Shown: one piece after another, positions 28,701-36,223 of the stretch
Layout: every line of letters starts with the position of its first letter
How positions within the stretch are numbered: the stretch's first letter is position 1
NCBI RefSeq assembly: GCF_005877055.1
Contig: NZ_CP039424.1
Span: forward strand, 1,240,001-1,304,000
DNA length: 64,000 nt
Direction of reading: 5' to 3'
DNA from: Citricoccus sp. SGAir0253
GTDB lineage: Bacteria > Actinomycetota > Actinomycetes > Actinomycetales > Micrococcaceae
Notes under the pieces: generated by a model
What the model was told of the DNA's origin: nothing
Seen by the model: only the letters and a program-made list of their open reading frames with translations
Database searches by the model: none
Made by a program: the position numbers and the translations under genes

Positions 28701-30662
28701 GGCGTGGACACCCAGTCCGAGGACTTCACGGTGGTCGGCATCGGGGACATGTCCGGGGACGTGTTCGGCAACGGGATGCTCCTGTCCGAGCACGTCCGTC
28801 TCGTGGCGGCGTTCAACCACCTGCACGTCTTCCTGGACCCGGACCCGGACGCGGCGGCCTCCTTCGCCGAGCGCCGCCGGCTGTTCGAGCTGCCCCGGTC
28901 CTCGTGGTCCGACTACGACCGGTCGCTCATCAGCGAGGGTGGCGGGGTCTTCGACCGCTCCGCCAAGTCGGTCCCCGTCTCCGAGCCGGTGCGCCGGCGG
29001 CTGGGCCTGCCCGAGGGCACCGCGGAGCTCACCCCGGCCGAGCTGATCCGTGCCATCCTCCAGGCGCCGGTCGACCTGCTCTACAACGGCGGCATCGGCA
29101 CCTACGTCAAGGCCTCGGACGAGGACCACGCGGAGGTCGGCGACCGCGCGAACAACGCCATCCGCGTCAACGGGGCCGAGCTGCGCACCCGCGTGGTGGC
29201 CGAGGGCGGCAACCTCGGCCTCACCCAGCGCGGCCGGATCGAGGCGTCCCTGAAGGGCGTCCTGCTGAACACGGACGCCATCGACAACTCCGCCGGCGTC
29301 GACTGCTCCGACCACGAGGTCAACATCAAGATCCTCGTGGACCAGCTGGTCGCGGCCGGCGCCCTGGACGCCCCCGAGCGCCCCGCGCTGCTGGAGTCGA
29401 TGACCGAGGACGTGGCCCGGCTGGTGCTGCGCACCAACGTGGAGCAGAACACGCTGCTGCGCAACGACTCGCAGAAGGTGGCCGAGTGGCTGCCGAGCTT
29501 CGCCCGGCACCTGCGCTGGCTCGAGGCCAACGCCGACCTGGACCGGGACCTGGAGTCCCTGCCGGACGACGCCGAGCTGGAGCGCCGGGAGCGCGAGGGC
29601 GCCTCGCTGACCACGCCCGAGCTGGCGGTCATGTCCGCCTACGCCAAGATCCACCTCTCGGCGGCGCTGCTCGACTCGTCCCTGCCCGACGACCCGTGGT
29701 TCGAGTCCACCCTGGAGCAGTACTTCCCCGAGGCGCTGCGCGAGCGCTTCGCCGACCAGGTCCGGCTGCACCCGCTGCGCCGGGAGATCATCGCCACGAT
29801 GGTCGCCAACGACGTGGTCAACACCGGCGGCACCACCTTCGTCTTCCGGGCCATGGAGGAGACCGGCGCGGAGCCCGCCGCGGTGGTGCACGCCTACGTG
29901 GCCATCAAGGAGATCTTCGCCTTCGGCCCCTTCCTGGACCGCATCGCCTCCCTGCCCGCGTCCGTCCCGGGCGAGGCGAAGGCGCGCGTGTACCTCGACG
30001 CCCGGCGGGTCCTGGACCGCTCCGTGCGCTGGTTCATCAACCACCGGACCCGTGCGGCCAGCGGCGTCGGCGACGGCGTCGCGTACTTCCGCGACCACGT
30101 CCAGGCGCTCGCCGCCGAGCTGCCGGAGATCCTGCGCGGCCAGGACGAGGAGCGCTACCGGCAGTGGCGGGACGAGGCCCTCGAGCAGGGACTGCCCGAG
30201 GACCTGGCCAGCCGCCGGGCCTACCAGTTCGAGTCCTACGGCCTGCTCGACGTCGTGCACCTGGCACGGCAGACCGGCCGGGACCCGCGGGCGGTCGCGG
30301 ACGTCTACTACCGGCTCTACGACCGGTTCGACGTGGACCCGGTGCTGAACCGGATCACCGGGCTGCCGCGCGACGGCCGGTGGCGGGCCCTCGCGCGGGC
30401 GGCCCTGCGCGACGACCTCTACGGACTGCTCGTGAGCTTCACCGACGACGTCCTGTCCGGCGAGGCCGACGAGGACGGCGAGGCCGGCGGGGCCGGCGAG
30501 GCGGGCGGCACGGACGCGCTCGTCGAGCGCTGGACGCAGGAGCGGGCCGGCAGCCTGCGCCGGGCCGAGCAGTTCCTGGCGGAGGTCCAGGAGGGCGGCA
30601 CGGACGACCTGGCCTCCCTGTCCGTGGCGCTGCGCCAGCTGCGCGCCGTGACGGCCCACTAG
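25728..30662 (+). CDS. gdh: NAD-dependent glutamate dehydrogenase, large (GDH180-type)
   Basis: 1644 residues, the size of the L-GDH180 family that deaminates glutamate to 2-oxoglutarate with NAD. The N-terminal region contains ACT-like regulatory segments ([42 protein letters not shown]-like at about 583-605). The catalytic core at about 800-1250 has [61 protein letters not shown] and [17 protein letters not shown]. The last 400 residues are helical. An acidic Glu/Gly/Ala insertion ([14 protein letters not shown]) lies near 1585. ATG 25728 has AGAGGA about 10 nt upstream. pdtaS starts 8 nt after the stop and may be read through. In mycobacteria this enzyme is controlled by GarA; garA is not here. 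Confidence 0.94.
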   Translation: [1644 protein letters not shown]

Positions 30663-30669
30663 GGGCGCG

Positions 30670-32232
30670 ATGGCACTGCTGACCTCCCCGCTGGGGGACG
30701 ACCCGCGGCTGGTCCCGGGCGACGTCGACTGGCTCCAGCTGGTCGTGGGCGACTGGCAGCTGCTGGCCGACCTCTCCTTCGCCGACCTGGTCCTGTGGTA
30801 CCCGGTGGCCGTGCCGGAGGAGCCGGAGCGCCGGTTCGTCGCCCTGGCCCAGGCGCGGCCGTTCACCTCGCAGACCTCCCTGCACCGGGACATCGTGGGC
30901 AGCCGGGTGCGCGCGGACCTGCGCTCGCTCGTGGACGAGGCCTGGCGGACCGGCCGGCCGACCGTCACGGCCCCCTCGGCCTACGCCCCGGACAGCTCCA
31001 TGCGCGTGACGGTGTGGCCGGTGGTGCGCGAGGGCCGGACCATCGGCGTGCTCACGGTGCACCAGAACCTGACCGGCCAGCGCATCCCCTCCCGGCTGGA
31101 ACTGGTCTACCGGGAGAGCGCCACCCAGTTGCTCACCATGGTCTCCCGCGGGCAGTGGCCGGACCCGGACGACCCGATCGGCGGCCCGCACCGCGGCTCC
31201 CCGCGGGTGGGGGACGGGCTGCTGCGGCTCACGGCCGAGGGCCGGGTGGACTTCGCGACCCCCAACGCCGTCTCCGCCTTCCGGCGTCTGGGGGAGGCCG
31301 ACCCCCTCGAGGGCCGCTCGCTCGCGCGGATCGTCACCGACCTGCAGGACGAGCGCCGGCCGATCGACGAGTCGCTGCCGCTCGTGCTCACCGGCAAGGC
31401 CTCCGCGCGGGCCGAGCTGGAGGTGCGCTCGGTGAGCCTGACGCTGCGGACGGTGCCGCTGCGGGACGACACCGGCCGCATCGGCGCCCTGGTCCTGCTG
31501 CGGGACGTCACCGAGGTGCGCCGGCGGGAGCAGCAGCTCGTCGGCAAGGACGCGACGATCCGGGAGATCCACCACCGGGTCAAGAACAACCTGCAGACGG
31601 TCGGGTCGCTGCTGCGCATGCAGTCCCGGCGGATGTCCTCCCCGGAGGCGCGCCGCGGCCTCGAACAGGCGATGCGGCGCGTGGACACGATCGCCCTCGT
31701 CCACGAGACCCTCTCCCACGGGCTCGACGAGCACGTGGACATGGACGCGCTGCTGGGCCGGCAGTTCCGGCTGGCCGTGGAGGTCGCCGGCGACGGCCGC
31801 CCGGTCCAGACGGAGTACGGCGGCGGCTTCGGCCAGCTGCCGAGCGAGCTCGCGACGCCGCTGGCGCTCGTCATCAACGAGCTGGCCACGAACGCGGTCG
31901 AGCACGGGACCGGGCCGGAGGGCGGGCGCGTGGGCCTGTCCGCGCGGCGCACGCGCACCGCGGCGGGGGAGTGGCTGGAGGTCCGGCTGTGGGACAGCGG
32001 CGCCCCCGCCGCCGGGCACCCGGAGGCGCCGGCGGGGACGGCCGGGGAGCCCGACGCCGGCCCGCAACCGGCCGCTGCCGGCGCCGTGCCGGGGGCCGGC
32101 CAGGACGCCGGGCTGGGCCTGCGGATCGTGCGCACCCTCGTGGCGGGCGACCTGCGCGGGACCATCGACTGGTCACCCCGCGCGGGGGGCGGCACCGACG
32201 TCGTGATCCGCGCGCCGGTGCCGGAACGCTGA
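30670..32232 (+). CDS. pdtaS: Sensor histidine kinase PdtaS
   Basis: 520 residues, cytosolic (no membrane segment). N-terminal GAF-like domain (about 1-150), PAS-like domain (about 183-285), then the HisKA_2 box EIHHRVKNNLQTVGSLLRMQ with the phospho-acceptor H301 or H302, and an HWE/HisKA_2 ATPase domain (LATPLALVINELATNAVEHG; GLGLRIVRTLVAGDL). Its usual partner PdtaR is an ANTAR RNA-binding antiterminator, not encoded in this window. whiB1 is convergent downstream, as whiB1 and pdtaS are neighbours in mycobacteria. A Pro/Ala/Gly insertion (about 440-480) splits the ATPase domain. A strong terminator follows. Confidence 0.93.
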   Translation: MALLTSPLGDDPRLVPGDVDWLQLVVGDWQLLADLSFADLVLWYPVAVPEEPERRFVALAQARPFTSQTSLHRDIVGSRVRADLRSLVDEAWRTGRPTVTAPSAYAPDSSMRVTVWPVVREGRTIGVLTVHQNLTGQRIPSRLELVYRESATQLLTMVSRGQWPDPDDPIGGPHRGSPRVGDGLLRLTAEGRVDFATPNAVSAFRRLGEADPLEGRSLARIVTDLQDERRPIDESLPLVLTGKASARAELEVRSVSLTLRTVPLRDDTGRIGALVLLRDVTEVRRREQQLVGKDATIREIHHRVKNNLQTVGSLLRMQSRRMSSPEARRGLEQAMRRVDTIALVHETLSHGLDEHVDMDALLGRQFRLAVEVAGDGRPVQTEYGGGFGQLPSELATPLALVINELATNAVEHGTGPEGGRVGLSARRTRTAAGEWLEVRLWDSGAPAAGHPEAPAGTAGEPDAGPQPAAAGAVPGAGQDAGLGLRIVRTLVAGDLRGTIDWSPRAGGGTDVVIRAPVPER

Positions 32233-32276
32233 CCTCCCCGGCCCGCGTCCCCCCGGACGCCGGGGCCCGGGACGCC

Positions 32277-32310
32277 GACACCCCGGTCCGCAGGAGCGGA
32301 CCGGGGTGTC
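32277..32310. terminator. Strong stem-loop terminator between pdtaS and whiB1
   Basis: GACACCCCGGTCCGC (32277-32291) and GCGGACCGGGGTGTC (32296-32310) form a perfect 15-bp stem with the 4-nt loop AGGA. It lies between convergent genes and could stop transcription from both sides. No U tract. Confidence 0.75.
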
Positions 32311-32318
32311 GGTCGGGG

Positions 32319-32386
32319 CCGGCCCCGGGGGCCGGCCCGGGGCCGGCCCCGGGGACCGGCCCCGGGGACCGGCCCCGGGGACCGGC
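32319..32386. repeat. GC-only 13-bp tandem repeat
   Basis: Three exact tandem copies of CCGGCCCCGGGGA (32343-32381), preceded by two imperfect copies from 32319 and followed by a partial one. It sits directly after the terminator, on the whiB1 3' side, and can itself fold into alternative GC hairpins. Probably a slippage-prone microsatellite. Confidence 0.7.
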
Positions 32387-32413
32387 GGTCGCGCCCGGAC
32401 GGGCGCGGGGATG

Positions 32414-32662
32414 TCAGGAGGCCCGGCGGGCGCGGGCCGCGCGGCGCTTCAGGGCGCGGCGCTCGTCCTCGCTCATGCCGCCCCACACTCCCGAGTCCTG
32501 GCCGGACTCGATGGCCCACTGCAGGCACGTGTCGACCACTTCGCAGGTGCGGCAGACAGCCTTGGCTTCCTCGATCTGGAGCAGGGCCGGACCCGTGTTC
32601 CCGACCGGGAAGAACAGTTCCGGATCCTTGTCCAAGCACGCTGCCCGGCTACGCCAATCCAT
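32414..32662 (-). CDS. whiB1: WhiB-family Fe-S transcription factor (WhiB1-like)
   Basis: 82 residues. Four cluster cysteines C9, C37, C40 and C46 (the C..CxxC..C pattern of a [4Fe-4S] protein that senses NO or redox state), the G(V/I)WGG beta-turn GVWGG at 58-62 and a basic C-terminus KRRAARARRAS that contacts DNA. Size, spacing and position next to pdtaS match WhiB1, which binds the domain 4 of the primary sigma factor. ATG 32662 has GAGGAGTGATC just upstream. The 5' region is AT-rich with a hairpin (see below). Confidence 0.93.
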   Translation of the reverse strand: MDWRSRAACLDKDPELFFPVGNTGPALLQIEEAKAVCRTCEVVDTCLQWAIESGQDSGVWGGMSEDERRALKRRAARARRAS

Positions 32663-33028
32663 GCTGATCGATCACTCCTCGTCAGCCGGGCACAGGGGTG
32701 GCCCGGCAAGTCCTTCGTTCGGTATCGGACGGTCGTCCATCGGCGGGGCAGAACGTGGCCATCGATCCGACGGCAACAAAAAAGGGCCGTCGCCACGACC
32801 CCCGCTGAACTTCGTCAAATAGTGTTTCATGTAGATTGCACCTAAACAAGGGGTCCTGCGGAGCGATCTGCGGATATCCTGAGGTGTTGATCACAGTCCG
32901 GTCCGGACGCCTCAGACTATTCCCGCCCCCGCTCCCCGCTGTCAAGGACGCCGGTCTCCGGCGCCGCCGCGGTGGACCCCCACGCGCGCCGGACCCGCGG
33001 GCCGGCCCCCGAGAGGACGGCACGAGAC
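32663..33028. other. AT-rich intergenic regulatory region between whiB1 and the gene at 33029
   Basis: 366 bp without a gene. Bases 32760-32880 are unusually AT-rich for this genome. On the minus strand TATTTGACG near 32812-32820 gives a possible -35. CGACGGC (32768-32774) and GCCGTCG (32786-32792) form an inverted repeat around an A-rich 11-nt loop, within the presumed whiB1 leader or promoter. On the plus side TTGATC near 32887 may serve the divergent gene. No ORF of note. Confidence 0.5.
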
Positions 33029-33445
33029 GTGAGCACCCCCAGCGCCCCCCGCACCCCTGGCACCCCGCTGACCCGCCCCCCGGCGGTCGTCGCGGTGACC
33101 GCGCTGCTGGCGCTCCAGTGCCTCGCCGTCCTGGCCGCGGCCGGCGGCTTCGCCCTGCAGGTGGGTCGCGGCAGCCTGGGGATGGGCGCCCAGGTGTTCC
33201 TCGTGGTGCTGGTCGCCGGGGCCGGGGCATGGATCGGGGCGGTGGCGCTGGGCATGTGGCGGGGCCGGCCATGGGTCCGCGCCGCCACGGTGGTGATCGA
33301 GCTCTTCGCCGTGATCCTCTCGATCAGCTTCCTCTCCGGGGGCAACCTCCCGCTCGCGGCCGCCTTCCTGGTGCCGGCCGCCGCCGCGCTGGTGCTGATG
33401 TTCTCCCGCCAGGTGGCCCTGCACCTCGCGGGCCGCGCCTCCTGA
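33029..33445 (+). CDS. Small four-helix membrane protein, unknown
   Basis: 138 residues. Four hydrophobic segments: VVAVTALLALQCLAVLAAAG (about 20-40), GAQVFLVVLVAGAGAWIGAV (about 53-73), AATVVIELFAVILSISFL (about 83-102) and LAAAFLVPAAAALVLMF (about 108-124). The arginine-bearing loop MWRGRPWVRA lies between helices 2 and 3. No family recognised. GTG 33029 is preceded by GAGAGGACGG at about 8 nt; an earlier in-frame start at 32972 lacks a site. It ends at a bidirectional terminator shared with the convergent DUF1844 gene. Confidence 0.65.
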   Translation: MSTPSAPRTPGTPLTRPPAVVAVTALLALQCLAVLAAAGGFALQVGRGSLGMGAQVFLVVLVAGAGAWIGAVALGMWRGRPWVRAATVVIELFAVILSISFLSGGNLPLAAAFLVPAAAALVLMFSRQVALHLAGRAS

Positions 33446-33470
33446 CCGGACCGGCCTCCCGCCCGCTTCG

Positions 33471-33528
33471 CCCCGACGGCCACGGGCCCGGCACCTCCGG
33501 GGAGGCGCCGGGCCCGTGGCCGTCGGGG
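33471..33528. terminator. Bidirectional stem-loop terminator
   Basis: A 22-nt left arm (33471-33492, CCCCGACGGCCACGGGCCCG and two more bases) pairs perfectly with 33507-33528. The 14-nt loop contains its own CCTCC/GGAGG pairing. It lies between convergent genes ending at 33445 and 33557. Confidence 0.8.
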
Positions 33529-33556
33529 CCGGTCGTGGGACCGGCGGGGCGGGACG

Positions 33557-33928
33557 TCAGTTCACCGCGCCGGTGAACTTCTCGCCCGGGCCCTTGCCCG
33601 GGGCGTCCGGGAACGGGGAGGCCTCGCGGAAGGCCAGCTGCAGGGAGCGCAGGCCGTCGCGCAACGGCCCCGCGTGCTGGCTGCCGATCTCCGGGGCGGC
33701 GGCGGTGACCAGGCCGGCGAGGGCGGTGATCAGCTTGCGGGCCTCGTCCAGGTCGATGAGCTCCTTGGCGTCGGGCCCCTCGGCCAGCCCCACCTTGACG
33801 GCCGCGGCCGTCATGAAGTGGACGGCCGTGGTGTTGATGATCTCCACGGCCGGGACCTCGTGGATCTCCCGGACCCGGTCCTCCACCGGATCACCGGACG
33901 GGGTGGGATTCTGCTGTGCGTCGTTCAT
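33557..33928 (-). CDS. DUF1844 protein
   Basis: 123 residues. Matches DUF1844: VREIHEVPAVEIINTTAVHF, then MTAAAVKVGLAEGPDAKELI, DLDEARKLITALAGLV and a C-terminal DGLRSLQLAFREASPF. All-alpha, soluble, function unknown, conserved in actinobacteria directly upstream of infC and divergent from it, as here. ATG 33928 was chosen over the in-frame start at 33973 because the conserved NDAQQNP/DPVEDRV portion begins there and the longer version would run into the infC promoter. Confidence 0.8.
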   Translation of the reverse strand: MNDAQQNPTPSGDPVEDRVREIHEVPAVEIINTTAVHFMTAAAVKVGLAEGPDAKELIDLDEARKLITALAGLVTAAAPEIGSQHAGPLRDGLRSLQLAFREASPFPDAPGKGPGEKFTGAVN

Positions 33929-33933
33929 GCTGG

Positions 33934-33939
33934 TAAGCT
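33934..33939 (+). promoter_or_regulatory. -10 element TAAGCT for the infC operon
   Basis: TAAGCT in the gap between DUF1844 and infC, with predicted start near 33946 and hence a leader of about 300 nt. Confidence 0.4.
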
Positions 33940-33945
33940 TGTCAC

Positions 33946-34246
33946 AGACCAGCTGGTCCCGAGGCCACGTCACGCGTGACGAGGCGCACGGTTCCAGCCA
34001 TCGAAGTGGAGGCCATCTCCCACCCGCGTCAGCAGGATGCCCGGTTCGCCGGGCCGAGTTGCCGGGTCACCGGTCGGGCGGTCCCGCAAGGGGGCGCCGG
34101 GCCGATGGGTCCGCGGATTCCTCCGCTGGCCAGGGCCTCCGTCTGCGTCGAGCACGGGGGCCTTTTCCGTTCCCGGGCCCGGCGCAGGGGACCGTGCCGG
34201 GACGGCGGCCCCGAACCCGAGGAATCCAGACCACAGGAGTTGCAAG
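33946..34246 (+). promoter_or_regulatory. Long structured leader of infC-rpmI-rplT
   Basis: About 300 nt without a convincing ORF. GCGCCGGGCC (34094-34103) and GGCCCGGCGC (34176-34185) form a 10-bp long-range helix enclosing about 70 nt, and CGGGGGCCTTTTCCG at 34155-34169 is terminator-like. Leaders of IF3-L35-L20 operons are known in other phyla to be bound by L20; I infer an analogous autoregulatory leader, but no Rfam class is recognised by eye. Confidence 0.45.
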
Positions 34247-35380
34247 ATTAGCGAGCCGAGAATCAACGAACGGATCCGCGTGCCCGAGGTGCGCCTGGTC
34301 GGCCCCCAGGGCGAGCAGGTGGGGATCGTGCGCATCGAGGATGCGCTGCGTCTGGCCACCGAGGCCGACCTGGACCTGGTTGAGGTGGCCCCGACGGCGA
34401 AGCCGCCGGTCTGCAAGCTCATGGACTTCGGCAAGTGGAAGTACGAGGCTGCCGTCAAGGCCCGTGAGGCCCGGAAGAACCAGACCAACACGGTCCTGAA
34501 GGAAGTCCGCTTCCGCCTCAAGATCGACACCCACGACTACGAGACGAAGACGGGCCACGCCCGCAAGTTCCTCACCGCCGGGGACAAGGTCAAGGCCATG
34601 ATCCAGTTCCGCGGCCGCGAGCAGCAGCGTCCCGAGCTGGGCATCCGGCTGCTGGAGAAGTTCGCCGCGGACGTGGCGGACGTCGGCTCCGTGGAGTCGA
34701 GCCCGCGCCAGGACGGCCGCAACATGGTCATGGTCATCGGCCCGCTGAAGAACAAGGCCGAGGCCCGTGCCGAGGCGCGGCGGACGCAGCAGGAGACCCC
34801 CAAGCCGGAGCGCACCGGGTCCCGCCGCGAGGTGGCGGCCCGGGAGGCGAAGGAGAAGGTCTCGAAGGACACCTCCTCCGCACCGCTCTCCAGCTCGATG
34901 GCCGACGCGATGCCGGAGCAGCTGCGGCAGATGGCCCAGGGCGGCTCGTCCGCCCCGGAGGGTGCGCAGGCCCCCGCCGCGGCTGCCGCCGCCCCCGAGG
35001 CCGCCCCGGCCCGGCCGGCGTCGTCCGCCCAGCCGGCGTCCCCCGCTCGCCCGGCGGCCGCCGGGCCGGCAGCGGCGAGGCCCGCTGCCTCGGCCCCGGC
35101 CGCACCGCGGCAGTCGGCCGCCCGGCCCGCGGCCCGGCCGGCGTCGTCCGGGGCCACCCCGGCGAAGCCGGTGGCGGCGAAGCCCGCGGCCGCCAAGCCG
35201 GCGGCCGCGAAGCCCGCCTCGGCGCCCCGCCCCGCCCCGCGTCCGGCGGCCGCCACCCCGGCGCCGGGCACCGGCGGCACGCCGACCCCCAAGCCGGGGG
35301 CCCCGAAGCCCGGCGCCCCGAAGCCGGCGCCCCGGCCCGGTGCCCCGAAGCCCGGCCCCAAGCCGGGCGCCGGCAAGTAG
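34247..35380 (+). CDS. infC: Translation initiation factor IF-3 with ATT start and long Ala/Pro/Lys tail
   Basis: 377 residues. The N-domain ([55 protein letters not shown]) and C-domain ([40 protein letters not shown]) are canonical and end near 170. The rest is an unusual tail, about 205 residues, rich in Ala/Pro/Lys with [14 protein letters not shown] and [10 protein letters not shown] repeats. No ATG/GTG/TTG lies at the conserved N-terminus; ATT 34247 does, with AGGAG at 34235-34239 spaced 7 nt. Non-canonical AUU/AUC starts allow IF3 to repress its own mRNA in other bacteria, so autoregulation is likely here. rpmI and rplT follow. Confidence 0.93.
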   Translation: MSEPRINERIRVPEVRLVGPQGEQVGIVRIEDALRLATEADLDLVEVAPTAKPPVCKLMDFGKWKYEAAVKAREARKNQTNTVLKEVRFRLKIDTHDYETKTGHARKFLTAGDKVKAMIQFRGREQQRPELGIRLLEKFAADVADVGSVESSPRQDGRNMVMVIGPLKNKAEARAEARRTQQETPKPERTGSRREVAAREAKEKVSKDTSSAPLSSSMADAMPEQLRQMAQGGSSAPEGAQAPAAAAAAPEAAPARPASSAQPASPARPAAAGPAAARPAASAPAAPRQSAARPAARPASSGATPAKPVAAKPAAAKPAAAKPASAPRPAPRPAAATPAPGTGGTPTPKPGAPKPGAPKPAPRPGAPKPGPKPGAGK

Positions 35381-35498
35381 GGCGGCACCACCGTCCCGGG
35401 CCGGTGCCGCCGGCCCGGCCAGACCGGCCCTGCCCACAGCAGGGTCCATGCAGCACTGCCCGCCCCGCGGGCAGCCGACACGAAGGAGGACGGCAGCC

Positions 35499-35693
35499 AT
35501 GCCGAAGATGAAGACCCACAGCGGAGCCAAGAAGCGCTTCCGCGTGACCGGTTCCGGCAAGCTGATGCGTCAGCAGGCCAACCGCCGCCACTACCTGGAG
35601 CACAAGCCCTCCACGCTGACCCGCCGCCTGGCGAGCGACCAGCTGGTCTCCAAGTCCAGCGTCAAGACCATCAAGCGGATGCTCGGCATCTGA
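35499..35693 (+). CDS. rpmI: Ribosomal protein bL35
   Basis: 64 residues, full length. Typical sequence [20 protein letters not shown] then [20 protein letters not shown] and the end [10 protein letters not shown]. Binds 23S rRNA in the 50S subunit. ATG 35499 is preceded by AAGGAGGA at about 9 nt. It is second in the infC-rpmI-rplT operon, 118 nt after infC, and rplT follows after 85 nt. Confidence 0.97.
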   Translation: MPKMKTHSGAKKRFRVTGSGKLMRQQANRRHYLEHKPSTLTRRLASDQLVSKSSVKTIKRMLGI

Positions 35694-35778
35694 CATCCCC
35701 GTGGCCTGACGGCCGCAATCCAGCCAGCCGCCGCGCGGACACCCCGCGTGGCCGGCATCGATTCGAAGGAGTACGCAC

Positions 35779-36165
35779 GTGGCACGTGTGAAGCGGGCTC
35801 TCAACGCCCACAAGAAGCGCCGGGTGGTCCTCGACCGCGCCTCCGGCTACCGCGGTCAGCGTTCCCGCCTCTACCGCAAGGCCAAGGAACAGCTGCTGCA
35901 CTCGTACGTCTACAACTACCAGCACCGCCGCAAGCGCAAGGGCGACTTCCGCCGGCTGTGGATCACCCGCATCAACGCCGCCGCCCGCGCCAACGGCATG
36001 ACGTACAACCGCTTCATGCAGGGCCTGAAGCTGGCCGGCATCCAGGTGGACCGCCGTATGCTCGCCGAGCTGGCCGTCTCCGACTCCGCCGCCTTCGCCA
36101 CCCTGGTGACCGCCGCCCGCCAGGCGCTGCCGGCGGACGTCAACGCGCCGGTTGCCGCGAAGTAG
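35779..36165 (+). CDS. rplT: Ribosomal protein bL20
   Basis: 128 residues. Basic N-terminal extension [20 protein letters not shown], then the globular portion [40 protein letters not shown] and [20 protein letters not shown]. It is needed for early 50S assembly and, in several bacteria, represses its own operon by binding the leader. GTG 35779 has GAAGGAG about 9 nt upstream. An rRNA methyltransferase gene follows after 58 nt on the same strand. Confidence 0.97.
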   Translation: MARVKRALNAHKKRRVVLDRASGYRGQRSRLYRKAKEQLLHSYVYNYQHRRKRKGDFRRLWITRINAAARANGMTYNRFMQGLKLAGIQVDRRMLAELAVSDSAAFATLVTAARQALPADVNAPVAAK

Positions 36166-36223
36166 GCACGCCGCGCAGCCCCCGCGGGGTGCCGGCACGC
36201 CGGCACGGCCGCGGGAGGACGCC

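Noticed and set aside
25731-30968. A 1745-codon open frame on the minus strand opposite the glutamate dehydrogenase gene
   Set aside because: It is the antisense shadow expected from strong GC3 bias; the product is low-complexity Gly/Arg/His/Val with no domain, and the plus-strand frame is an intact known enzyme.
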